Source: Heliocybe sulcata
Lineage: Eukaryota; Basidiomycota; Agaricomycetes; Gloeophyllales; Gloeophyllaceae
NCBI GenBank assembly: GCA_004369045.1
Contig: ML213509.1
Coordinates: 62,001 to 126,000 of the forward strand
DNA length: 64,000 nt
Direction of reading: 5' to 3'
A program made the position numbers and the translations under genes. How positions within the stretch are numbered: position 1 is the first letter of the stretch; each line of letters begins with the position of its first letter. Under the pieces are notes generated by a model. The model did not search any database. It had not been told where the DNA came from and saw nothing but the letters and a program-made list of their open reading frames with translations. Below, piece after piece: positions 10,925 through 21,099 of the stretch.

Positions 10925-11165
10925 TGACAGATTTTAATCACGTGCAACGTCACACCAATAAAGCGCGTTCCCGACTCGTACTCCTTCAAACCGCTTTGCA
11001 AGCACTGTCCAACAATACTAGTGAGACCTACTTGAAACAGCTTCACGGTATACTGGAAAACACACACACCGGGTTCTTGTTCACGAAAACTCAGTCGGCG
11101 GAAGGCGCTCTGAAGTCACGCCACAGTTAGAACTCCGCTCAAACACGATCTCATTGCAGTCGTAT
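10925..11165 (+). promoter_or_regulatory. Orphan copy of the paralog upstream region
   Basis: Bases such as AACAATACTAGTGAG (11011-11025) and GGCGCTCTGAAGT (11104-11116) match the far-upstream part of the paralog 1 promoter region (AGCAATACTAGTGAG near 2351 and GGCGCTCTAATAA near 2418). No paralog reading frame follows before the 3' end of the AMPK gene. It appears to be the broken right end of the left-hand array. Confidence 0.4.
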
Positions 11166-11791
11166 TAAACACCCTCAGAACGAGGACAATCTGCAGATAA
11201 TCGATAATATTTCATACTCTAGGAACAGGTGGATGTCCACTGAGGTTGAGCTGGAACCAACATGTTTGCCTCTGCTTTCTCGTGCCACAGGTGTGAGGTT
11301 CCAAGTTTCCTCATGATTCCCCGGATCCCCAGCATTTGGAAGGCGATCAGATAACCCTCTCAAGGAGTATATAGTATTTGTGCCACAGCGCCATTCGAAC
11401 AGCGTACTCAGCGTCCCACCTCATCCAAAGAAACATCCACCTCCCAAATCCAAATCCAGAACATACACGCGTCAAAGAGTATAGTAAACCAGTGCGTTGA
11501 TTGACGAAAACCATGCGGTATGTACGTGCGATGCTAGGTATGCGAGACCGAACCAATATATGATGAAAACAGAGAGAAAGAATCAAGAACATAAAACAGA
11601 GACGTAGGCTACAACAAGAAAACACATAGATACATAAATAACACTGATGGGGTAGAACGCGGGTGTGGGTCAAAGGTCCCAGTCTAGTTCCATGTCGTAC
11701 CAGTCTAAGCAAGCGGCGCCGTGGTCGGGAGGCATCGGGCTTCAGGTGTCGAGGCCGCGGTGGTTCGTGAGGTAGCAAGGGCGTCGCACGC

Positions 11792-13902
11792 CTACGAGAT
11801 CGGCTTGTAGTATATCGTAGTGAGGTACTGTAAACCACGATAAAGGTGCGTGTCGATCAGCATATGACTCATATCTCGCTGCATAGAAAGTCGAAACCAA
11901 AATTAATCCATGACTCCGCGAGCCAAAGCCAAACGCGAAACACCCCAGCGAAGAAAGCAAAAGACGCAAGATTAAATTGACACATACTCTCACCTTCTTC
12001 TTATACCGAATCGTCGTCCCGACCGCCAACACCCCGTTCTTGATCGCGCTTGTGCTCAGATGCTGGAGGACGACGTGGCTCGGGACAGGCAACACACTCG
12101 CGTCGTCCGCCATCCCCGCCCCGTCCAGCGTGAGCTCCCTGTTCTGGTCGCCCGCGCCCTTGCTCACGTCCGTCCCAGAGGCAGTCGTCACTGGTATCGG
12201 GTGGTCCGTCGACGCAGCACGCTGAGAACCAGACGACGCCAGCACCGCCAGCTTGCTCCTGCTCCTCCTTTCTTCCCTTCTCGCTTCCTTGGCATCGCGC
12301 GGCGGCCCGACGCCCATCCCAGGGCGCGAGTTGAGGATGAGCTTGTCGAGGAATCGGGGGAGAACAGGGGCAGGCGGGATGTTCGGCGCAGGCGCATGTG
12401 CGTGGCCTTGGTGGAACGCGGGATCGCTCTGGATCGCGAGGTACGACTCCTCCTCTCTTGCCGCGGCGATCAGGGCCTCGGGGAACTCCTGCGTCCACAC
12501 CTCCTCCTCCTTCGCGCCCGCTCTCTCCCGACTCCTTTCCTTCCTTGGATTCGCCGTGGAGGTGGAGGCAGAGTCTTCGGACCAGAAGGAGTCAAGCGGC
12601 GACGAGGGTTGTGCGGGTGAGGACGAGGGCGGGGTGAGGCCTGAGATGGGGACAGCGACGTAGTTGGCGAGGGTGCCGTCGTCGGCAACGGCGGAGGGGA
12701 GGTCGTCGGCGACGCGCTGGATGTGGTCGACGACGAAACGGATGTGGTGGGTGCCGCGTGGGAGAGGGACGGTGACGGAAAAGATGCCGTCAGAACTATA
12801 GAGGGCACAGTAGGTCAGTACATGGATTTCCAGAGAAATGCGAGACTGAGGAAACAAAAGCAGAAGGGAATAATAGACATCTCTTGACTCGAGACGAAGC
12901 CGGGAATGCGACGCCCGGGCTACGCAGCAAGCTACACCATCGAACCGTCCCAAGGGCAAGAAAGGAGATCGTCAAAGGTGAACTACAGCTACGACATCTG
13001 GACCACGCTCTGCCGAGTACGATGTCGCACACCGCGCAGTGAGGGGAGGCGGGGGTGGAAACGAAGAACTCTCCTGTCGCGCTCGCTCGAATAAAAGCGA
13101 GAGGATCGTGGCATGTGACGCAGACAGGTTGGGACGTGATGCAACAGGGGGAAAACAGGAAGCACGACACTCACTCTTTTTCCATTGGCTGCTGCCCTTG
13201 CCAGCTATCGTCACCGGCACGGATGAGAACGACTTCATTCCCTCCTCCTCGCCACGTGATTCGGAAGGGAACGGGCTCGCCCGCCTCGACCGACTTTTTG
13301 CGTCGCGCGGGGTCTTCATCGTCTTCAAACAGCACATGCGTCCTTTCCTCGTCTGCCTTTCCCAACGCGATTGGGATCGTCGAGTAGACCGTTTCTTGGA
13401 CGAACTCGTGGTGTGAGGGGAGGGCCTGGTAGGAGGGCGTGCGGCCCGATCGCGAGGCGATGGAGCGGCTGGAGGGGTAGGGCGCCGAGCGGTAGTACGG
13501 GTTCCCGCCTTTTGGACGCTGGTTCGGCGGGTAGATGGGGATATGGTTCGAGGCATGTTGCACGAGGACGTCGGGCATGTTGGCGTTGTTCGCAGCGGCG
13601 AGATCGTCGGAGGTGTTATTCTGATGGCGCTGGGGGCTGATGTACGGCTGGGCGGGGTCGTGGAAGCCGGCGCCTTGGTTCGGATTGGGGGTCGCAGGGA
13701 TGGGGATGGGGGCGGCGTGCGGGTGTGCGCGACGACCGGGAGAGGTGTTGGCGGGAGTGAGGGAGAGCGAGGCGAGGTCGGGGAGCTCGAGAGACTTTTT
13801 CTTGGTACGGAGGGAGCGGTGGGGAAGGTCGTTGCGAGCGGGAGAGTCGAGGCGGCGGGACTGAGGCCGAGCGGCGCTGGGTTGGGAGGAGGTGTTGCCC
13901 AT
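11792..13902 (-). CDS. GAL83: AMPK/SNF1 complex beta subunit (SIP2/GAL83 type)
   Basis: Exons 13902-13175, 12795-11994 and 11827-11792 give 521 residues. The protein starts MGNTSS, the N-myristoylation signal also seen in human AMPK beta, so the ATG at 13902 is preferred over an in-frame one at 14031. A disordered basic N-terminus is followed by the glycogen-binding CBM48 domain from about residue 213 (ITWRGGGNEVVLIRAGDDSW, then THHIRFVVD and DDLPSAVADDGTLANYV). The C-terminal association domain includes WTQEFPEAL, LPRFLDKLILNSR, HVVLQHLSTSAIKNGVLAVG and the last exon YLTTIYYKPIS. It should anchor the SNF1 kinase alpha subunit to gamma and set its location during glucose limitation. Intron 1 (13174-12796) is 379 nt, much longer than the roughly 50-nt norm here. 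The gene is single-copy in the window and lies between two oppositely oriented repeat arrays. Confidence 0.9.
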
Positions 13903-14377
13903 GGCAGGGGCTATATAGTGGCAGGTTGAGCAGGGAAAGATGGCCTGCTTCGGATGAGCAGCGACCGAGCGTCTATGGATAGTCTCATTACTCCCGCTCG
14001 TCCTTTGTTGGGTCTTGTTTGGTCTTGCCATTTACGTACACTCCCTATTGCCTGATATGGACGTCCTCTCTGCCCTCACCTCTGCTGCGACGTCCTGCTA
14101 GCCTTAACGGTGATAAGCCCCGACCCCAAATCTACGGACGCGATGTCGTCGTCGCACCTCTCGTCGTCGGGCTATACCTGCCTAACCCGTCCGCGCCGTC
14201 CTCTCGTTCCCAGCACCTATCTTGGTGATCATCCCTACCCCGCGTCGTCATATCGATTCGATCGTGTCCCCGTCGCCATGAAATACGTCCGCGCTTTCCT
14301 CCGAAAGAATCTGCGCACCCGCGATGAGTGCCCTGACGTCGTCGCGAGCGACGCAACCGACGCATTCGACGCGGGCG

Positions 14378-17300
14378 CGGGCGAACCGTGGCAGAACTGC
14401 TAGGCCCTTCGTCAGCGCGGGGAACTCTCTGCTGCCCGTTCCGCAACTTCCTTTAGAGTTGGGCTTGTCTATCTGTCTATTCGTGGCTCTGCGTATCTGG
14501 TGATTGCGTTTCCTCTGGGATTACGATTGGTTTGGTTCGCTCGTGGTAACTCTCCTTACAAGCGGGCGACCCGTCTTGCGGACGGGCAGATTGCGTGCAC
14601 GGTGAAAGACCGCAGTGCGAACTGTATGATATCCCACCGCGCATGTGATCTTCCCATCCAGCCATCTCTGACACATCGTACGTATGCTGGAAGTTTCTCA
14701 CTGCGTTCTCCCATGCACACGCACCGTGCAATGCACATCTAATCAGATCGCCTCACGGAAATGTTTCGAGAACACCCAGGAACAACCCTTCAATGCTGGT
14801 GACAGCTTTCGGTATCGACTGGTAGTACTAGCTCACTACCTCATCTATCTCTCGCCACATCCATCAAATCTAACCTTCGAGCAAAATCTTCACGCGCCAC
14901 ACGTCCCGCTGTCTATGGGGACCTACTATCGCCGTCGCGAAGCGGCCATCGCTGTTGGTAGGTCGGGCCTCTGGCCCTTCCCTCTGGCAGCATTTCACCT
15001 TTTCGACGAACATGTAAAATTTCGATATAGCCCGCTGGTCTGTCATTGTACGTGGTTCATTTCCGAGCCACGCGAAAGCGTAATCTATTCTCATCCTCCT
15101 TGCGTATCCTCAGGAATTGAGAACGCTTTGGGGGTGATTCGCGGGACGTGCAACGAGGTGAAGTGTAGTCAGAGGTATCCAGACTAGATCAAGGCAGCAA
15201 CTAACCTACTACGTACAGAATCAGCCCGCGCGTCGGTGGTTTTCTGTCTGTACTGGTTTCCCCGCGAACGTGACGCCCACCTGCGCGCGGCTCCATGCAT
15301 GTATGCGGGGTTCAAAGCATAATACTAGATCCCTTGATATCAAGTGAACTATTAGGACCGGGGTCCCTTCGGGCTCCACCAACTCCACAGCCGTTCTCGT
15401 TCGGCCCCCTTCTGGTGTGCGCCGGACAGCAAGCGTGCTCTGTAGGCTGGGTGCCGTCTCGCAGGCTGTCACTTCAGATCATAACAAAGGACGAAGATAC
15501 TCGGACTCGGGCGCACTAGTACTCCTGCTTGTCGAACGGCCAGCCCCCAATCGGACTTGAATACTGCCACCATCCTCGATCGCGGTCTGGTCTAGACACG
15601 GGAAAGGTAGCGAGCGGCGGCTGTTGCGCGGAGGACCTAGAGAAGCGTAAGCCACTCTCCTCTGTGTTCGTCTACACCTCGTTGACGAAAACATCATTAC
15701 TTTGCTGATACCAGACAGACGCCCCGATTTCCAGGTAGGCACGCGCCCACGAGTATATGCGCACCGTCCTCTACACCTTGGGGGTCGCCTCTCAATCTCG
15801 ATTGTGCTCTCATCTCGCCTGCCGCGCCGTTCTCCTGGCAATCACTCTGACGGCTCGAAGCTGTTGAATCACCTGCAGCGCATTGCCGCCGTCGGACGTG
15901 TTTCCCGGGTCGGGGAGCGGGAGCAGTCGCGCGTAGGAGGGGACCTGAACTGTTCTCCTGTTCTCCCCAGTGGTGCAGGTGCATTGTATGCGGGGACGAG
16001 TGCCGTTATCCCGCGGAGGCGCGGTGGGTAGACAGGCACGTAGGAGACTGCCTCCGTTGTCCGTCGAAGCGCAGGATGGTCAGGCAAGATTGCTTCCGTC
16101 GATGGAATCGGTCAAGCACGAGGTTGGTCTCTGTGTTCTCCGTGGATGGACGATTCGGCGAGCGCGAAATGGGCCCGGCTGCCTACGAATTGCGTTGTGA
16201 TATGTTGATTTGCCAGTCGTAGTGAATGGAAAGATAGTGGTAGCAGGAGAATCGTATGTATGCTCTTATCTCGTCTCTTTAACTGAGAAGCACAACTGAT
16301 TTATTTCGGATGGCACATAGTTATTCACTCGGCAAATAACTTCTAACCCGACCCTGACAGTCGACCGTCGACATTACCTCCGTCGATTCGATCGTGATAA
16401 GGCCTGGGCCTCCACCACCTCGTCATCTTCTCTCAAGTATATATACGGGCCTATCGGAGGAGGGTCGTTCGACAAGTAGGTTCTGTGCTATGCTCGTTCT
16501 GAAGGAGAGGCCCAGGCGCTCTCGGCTAACAGAGGTAAGTTTCATTATCGCCTATATCCCATTTCGTGCTTGCACATCCTGGCCTTCTTCCCAGACGGCG
16601 AATTGGCGCGTTCGTACTCTCGCCACGGACCCCGATTTGCTTCTCCGCGATCGCGCGCTCTGTCAGAACTGCCGAGCGCGTCGACGCGACCCTTGCGGTG
16701 CTGCTTCTCCCGCTGCCTGCTCGCCATCGCGCAGGAGGTGATTGGAGAGCCCTCGGGTGCCCTGATGCTGCCAGGTTTCGGGTTCTCGTCATCTCCTGCC
16801 ATACGTGTCAGGATACCGGGACCGCGAGGTCTTATCATTCGTTGCGCCGCCTCGGACGATTATGGACCGGTCCCTCAATTTCTATCACGTTCCCTATGGG
16901 GAAAGCAAGCTGTACCCCATGGCCATCTGGCCTCAATCTCGCTGCCTTGTGCGAAGAAGGCGCGAATACCGTGAAACGAGATCTGAGGCTCTAGATCGCG
17001 CGCACGCGCACGTTTCTTCTTTGTTTATTTTGGTAGGATCCAGACCGTGGACTAGTACGCCCGCCTATTCGTGTTCCTTCTCTTCGTGCATTGCTCCGGT
17101 GTTCTGCCCTCCGCAAAGCTGTCTCAGACGGTTGCGTGCAGAGCGGCGGATGCCTCCCGTGCTGACGGGGTAAATCGTATGAATATATGCGCGGTCGACG
17201 AGTCTGGGAGGGTTACCTTTCTGTGATACCGTGTTTCGTTACATGTATCGCGATTACTGACATATCCGCCAGGGTCGATATATGTCCCAATAAATGATAG

Positions 17301-18180
17301 TGTTCAATCACCGTCTGATAGGGCATGTATCGGGTTCCTGTGAGCGCCAACCTAAGCTCCCGCGATAGGTGCCTATTGACTTGTACCCTAGAGCTAAACG
17401 CAGCAGAAACAGCGCGAGGTCGTGTCACTCTAGTCGCCCTCGTCCAATCAGAGACGGCGGACGATGGCCATTGCATCATCCCGAGGAAGATGCGAAGTAA
17501 AGCATCCGACGGACAATCGAGGCCTTCCAGGTCTCGACCGACGGGTTCAGGACTCTGAGAAATCCGTGGCGAGCCAATCAATCTCTTATCTGAGGGTTCC
17601 GCCGTGATGTCGCCTTGGGCGTCCGCGATGCAAGGTCTGGACACATCCAAACATACCACCGTGTTTAGGCCGCAGACTCTCCGACAAGGCTGTCTTCTGG
17701 TACTTCAGCGGAGGACCGACCAAGGGCGCTCGTGGCGGCTGGATGCAGCAATGCGCGCACTACTGGGCAGGAGAGCTCCAATCGCCTCCTTTGGGTTTAG
17801 TACTATTGCTGCATGATCTGGAACTGTTGCCTGACATCATCGTGACGACCAGGGATGCGGAGGTAGAGAAGCTACCAAGCGTTCATTAATAACTCGGTCG
17901 TCTGTCCTGCCCAGGTCTCTGCATAGATCCCGAGAGGGTCTGGATCCCGGAAACCCGATAGCAAATAGGCGTTTGACGGAGGAAAGCCGCCTATCGATAC
18001 CGAGTTGCGAGCGTGAGCGCGATTCCTTTGGATATAAGCATTGATAGCTCAATAAGGCCTAAGGGCTGATGTAAAACACTTGTGTACGGGTCCCTACATT
18101 TCTTGCTCTGTACCTGCTTCCGAGGATAGTAAGCAGTATTGAGCAAGCAATCATAGGTCGACACGGGCGCGGAACGTGCA
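14378..18180 (+). repeat. Long degenerate repeat, copy A
   Basis: The stretch aligns by eye with repeat B (23377-27835) over its whole length, in the same order. Shared blocks include the TATA-like segment with a short exon-like stretch ending in a GTAAGT donor (16435-16535), a TGCGGTGCTGCTTCT block (16691-16704 against 26329-26342), a GTACCCTAGAG block (17382-17392 against 26963-26973), CCCGAGGAAGATGCGAAG (17478-17495 against 27059-27076) and a GACATCATCGTGACGACCAG block (17832-17851). No intact frame spans it. The order of blocks suggests one or two decayed host genes, not a transposon; no transposase, reverse transcriptase or long terminal repeats were seen. Short coding-like remains include PDIIVTTRDAEVEKLPSVH on the + strand. 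Confidence 0.6.
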
Positions 18181-18480
18181 GGTCAGGCGATGCCGCTCGA
18201 GGACCTATAGTAATGTCAATATCCTGTACTATGGTACGGCGCTGTCCGTTCAGCAACAGACCGGTATAATAATACCTCCCGGCACTTGCAATGGTCGAGA
18301 GATAGATACCAACATATTATCATAAGCTGCGGCCATGCAGGCAAGCTCGTGTGACGAGATGCAAACGCTCTAAACTTGTAGGAGGACACGTTAACCGCCA
18401 GCATGACAGATGCCTGTGCAGGATGTTTCGTGAGCATAAGCCGGAAGAATACTGGCCGAACTTGACTTATGCGCACTACT
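18180..18480 (-). pseudogene. Decayed membrane-protein gene fragment
   Basis: On the - strand bases about 18300-18190 read VGIYLSTIASAGR and then LLLNGQRRTIVQDIDIT, related to the TM exon of the gene at 513-1624 and even closer to the fragment at 7950-8100. A preceding block at 18430-18330 (SVMLAVNVSSYKF) matches TVMLTVDVSFLTI. An extra stretch interrupts the TM segment, so the frame is not simple. It lies downstream of paralog 4, as in the other units. Confidence 0.5.
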
Positions 18481-18954
18481 TGTTTGATTGTGCTGAATGA
18501 TTACAAAGGGCTCATTTCCTTCCGGCACTTGCAATCGGCTACGTGTTCCGATATCGCCGTACGTGGTTTCACAAGGGCTGTGTGTAATTTTCCATCCTCC
18601 CTATGGTGGATGGGATGTCCTGCGACATACGTTCCCTTTAGCAAGCGATACATCGTAAGTCACTACTGTACATTTCTACTGGCAGTACTGACGCGTATCG
18701 GAAGCTCCAAAGAATGGCTTTGCGACAGGGATGAGTCGGTACGCAATTGATTCTATTGACCGCTAGTGGTGCATCTATCGCCATATTATTGCGAATAGGA
18801 GATGTAACTGCCCCGAGAAGCTCTCGTTGAAATTTTGTCAACTGGATCCAATATTGATTGGTTCCACCTTCCGCAATCGCTACGCATAAAGAAAGCGATA
18901 ACAGGCGCATAGGAGCGAGTGGACTTGGGCATACCAGCTCACAGTTAAGCCCAT

Positions 18955-20177
18955 TCAGCGAGATCCACCTGCTTGGCGAGCCTCATTATCAAACAGGATG
19001 CTCAACGCTTTCGATAAGGAGTGGGGCCGGTCCACATCCACCGACCACGGAGTCCAATAACCGCGACCTCCACTACGTTTCATAACCAAGTCGCCCTCTT
19101 TAGGTTCTGGCATCCCGGAGGCATCCTCAAAGTCATCTGATTTCATCAGGTCGACGATTTTGACAATACGGAGAACGACAGTTCGGATGTCCTTGTGCTC
19201 CGGTAGGGTTGAGCGTTCGAACTGAACCAGAGCTCTCCCTGAAGATTATAGGGTTTCCCGTAAGTACCACAGGAGAAAAACAGTTGTAGAAACACACCTA
19301 TGTATGGCTTGCGATCGACGGTCTGCACTATCCCGGTGCTTCCTGTTTCGCGGACCTGGACCGAGAACGGGCGCGCCAAGCGACCCTGTTCTGCCCCTGA
19401 GCTTCCTATAACCCAAAAGCACACCTCGAGGCTTTGAAGATTCACAGAAAAGCTCTGTCCAAGCTTCCAAATCAGAAGGCTACAGGTAGTTGGATGGATT
19501 ATCCTTCCCCGGTGCGGGGCAGAAATGTTGAGGGCAGCGTCCAGCACGTTAGCCGTTACTAACTCCTCGGATAGGAGGAGTGCACGAAGCCCAGAGTACT
19601 GTGAAGCGCGAGCAATCTCGAAGAGGGATATATACCAAGTCCGGCCGTCTGGCAGCTGTAGATTCCGCCCGCTTGGAAAGGTAGCCGGGTGAGAGGATTT
19701 TGTGATGCGAAAGCGGACCTGTCCTGAGACAGGTGGCGCATCGGGTGCGAGATGCCAGTAGAGGAATCCATGGGAATCCGGAGGGAATGGTATACACCCT
19801 GAGCGCCAATAGCGCATCCGAGCCCCAGGTTCTTCAGGTGCCACTGAAATGCGCACAGATTTCACTGATTTCCCGGTAAAATCAACGTAGTCTTCCACAG
19901 CCAATTGTTTCCGGTTCAGTGTACGCAATATCAGGGTTGAGGGTCTGCGGGCAGGAATGACGGCCTTGGGAATACGATGATTATCTTGATCGACGAGTGC
20001 TTTTGCCGTAGAGGTCCTTCGCTTCTGAACAAGGGTATCGTTTGTATATGGCAGATAGGGCAATACCCTGTTCTGGTAGCCTGCAACATAGCCGAGATGC
20101 TCCCTGTTGCGAACGTCTCGCCAATGACGAAGCGTTGGCTTCGAGGCTCTGATTATGCCGCTCACAGACGGCATCAT
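18955..20177 (-). CDS. FPPDSHG-family protein, paralog 4 (uncharacterised)
   Basis: Exons 20177-19298 and 19238-18955 (59-nt intron gtgtgtttct ... tcttcag, phase 1) give 387 residues. It is oriented opposite to the other three paralogs. Family marks are present in order: a basic N-terminus (TLRHWRDVRNREHL), QKRRTSTAKALVDQDNHRIP, LNRKQLAVEDYVDFTGK, FPPDSHGFLYWHLAPDAPP, DLxLPDG-like NLQLPDGRTWYISLFEIA, FERSTLPEHKDIRT and YWTPWSVDVDRPHSLSKAL. Intron position and phase are the same as in paral​ogs 1-3, which shows common descent. Its 3' flank (18954-18830) and 5' flank are shared too. Confidence 0.75.
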
Positions 20178-20670
20178 ATCATAGAAGCTGCTGCCAGGAG
20201 ATCATTAATGAGACCGAAAGTTCGATGTTATAACGGACGATAACCTACTGGCGCAGGAGGATTGAGAGTTCAAAATGCAAACCAACTTGCGCGGTGAATT
20301 TGTCACGGACACGTGATAAGTGTTACATCACGCTATGGGAAACGGTCGGGAGCTTAAGTGCTGTAGCCTGCCAACCTAGTATCGTTACTAAACGAATGTC
20401 TTCATAGCTTGTTTACTGATTGTTAGCTCAAGGTATAGCCAGCACATAGATTGCTGTCGGATCGTTGCCGTCTCGGGAGTTTGATGAAGATTTTCCAGAA
20501 CGGCCTCACATCGCCCTGCTCTGCGAGTACTCTGGCGCCCCCAAGTCTTTGAAATGCGCAGAATATTTATTTTTAACACACTTAGAACAGCTCGAAGATG
20601 CGGATTATGGCGTACAGAAAGAACGTACCCGATACGCCATATGTAATTCTGCAAATGAGGTCGTGGTCTT
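20178..20670 (-). promoter_or_regulatory. Conserved upstream region, paralog 4
   Basis: Read on the - strand this is the counterpart of the other three upstream regions: ATTACATATGGCGTAT (20647-20632), the TTTCAAAGAC/AAGATTTTCC area near 20490-20550, a GTGATGTAAC ... CACGTGTCCGTGAC cluster (20336-20298), GACAAATTCACCGCGCAAG (20304-20286), and a CGCCAGTAGGTTATCGTCCG block (20258-20239). The CRE-like palindrome of paralogs 2 and 3 is changed here to TGATGTAA. Confidence 0.45.
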
Positions 20671-20904
20671 CGCGTAGATCAGAACTCCGGTCTGTGAAAG
20701 CGCTAAGCTCGCAACCCTTTCGGTCTTGCTATTGGACCTGGTGGACACACAGTCGGAAGCAACAGGTGATACGTTTGACTTCCCGACCCGTAGAACTGTT
20801 AGAATCCGTAGTATAGAATAAAACATACATTCATTACATTTCCATATTAGGCAACTCGGACCGTCCCGTAGGTAGAAACTCTCACGATTCCGGTTTACGC
20901 CGGT

Positions 20905-20926
20905 GCCAGCAAATTGCTTTGCTGGC
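20905..20926. other. Perfect 9-bp stem with TTGC loop
   Basis: GCCAGCAAA (20905-20913) and TTTGCTGGC (20918-20926) are exact reverse complements separated by four bases. It sits ten bases before a second perfect hairpin, in a stretch without any gene. Function unknown; it could be a transposon-end remnant or an RNA structure. Confidence 0.6.
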
Positions 20927-20936
20927 GCGATTTCCG

Positions 20937-21095
20937 CTCTCTCAGTCGTTCTATAACCCCGACTGAGAGAGGTATGTTCCTTATGACATTCTTGTGATAG
21001 CTATGCTTATTTATGTATGACAGATTGTCTGTTAATAGGTACAGTATCAATACAGTCGTTCTATAACCCCGACTGAGAGAGATTGTCTGTTAATA
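20937..21095. repeat. Second perfect hairpin and 110-bp-spaced direct repeat
   Basis: CTCTCTCAGTCG (20937-20948) and CGACTGAGAGAG (20960-20971) form a 12-bp stem with an 11-base loop. The loop, right arm and inner five bases of the left arm (20943-20971) recur exactly at 21053-21081, 110 bases downstream. A 16-base unit AGATTGTCTGTTAATA also occurs twice (21022-21037 and 21080-21095) and in its second occurrence overlaps the hairpin repeat. This looks like a local rearranged duplication. Confidence 0.65.
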
Positions 21096-21099
21096 AGAA

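Noticed and set aside
12060-13929. Several long + strand open frames across the AMPK beta gene
   Set aside because: They are G/C-driven antisense frames; the - strand encodes a well-matched AMPK beta with motifs and consistent splice phases.
13903-14031. Upstream in-frame ATG for AMPK beta at 14031
   Set aside because: It would bury the MGNTSS myristoylation start 43 residues inside the protein.
16566-16994. Open frame of 142 codons inside repeat A
   Set aside because: It is not kept in repeat B at the matching place and has no recognisable domain; part of it runs through an intron-like stretch.
20937-21081. CRISPR-like or tRNA-like structure
   Set aside because: Only two spaced repeats and eukaryotic context; the hairpins do not form a cloverleaf and lack tRNA box sequences.
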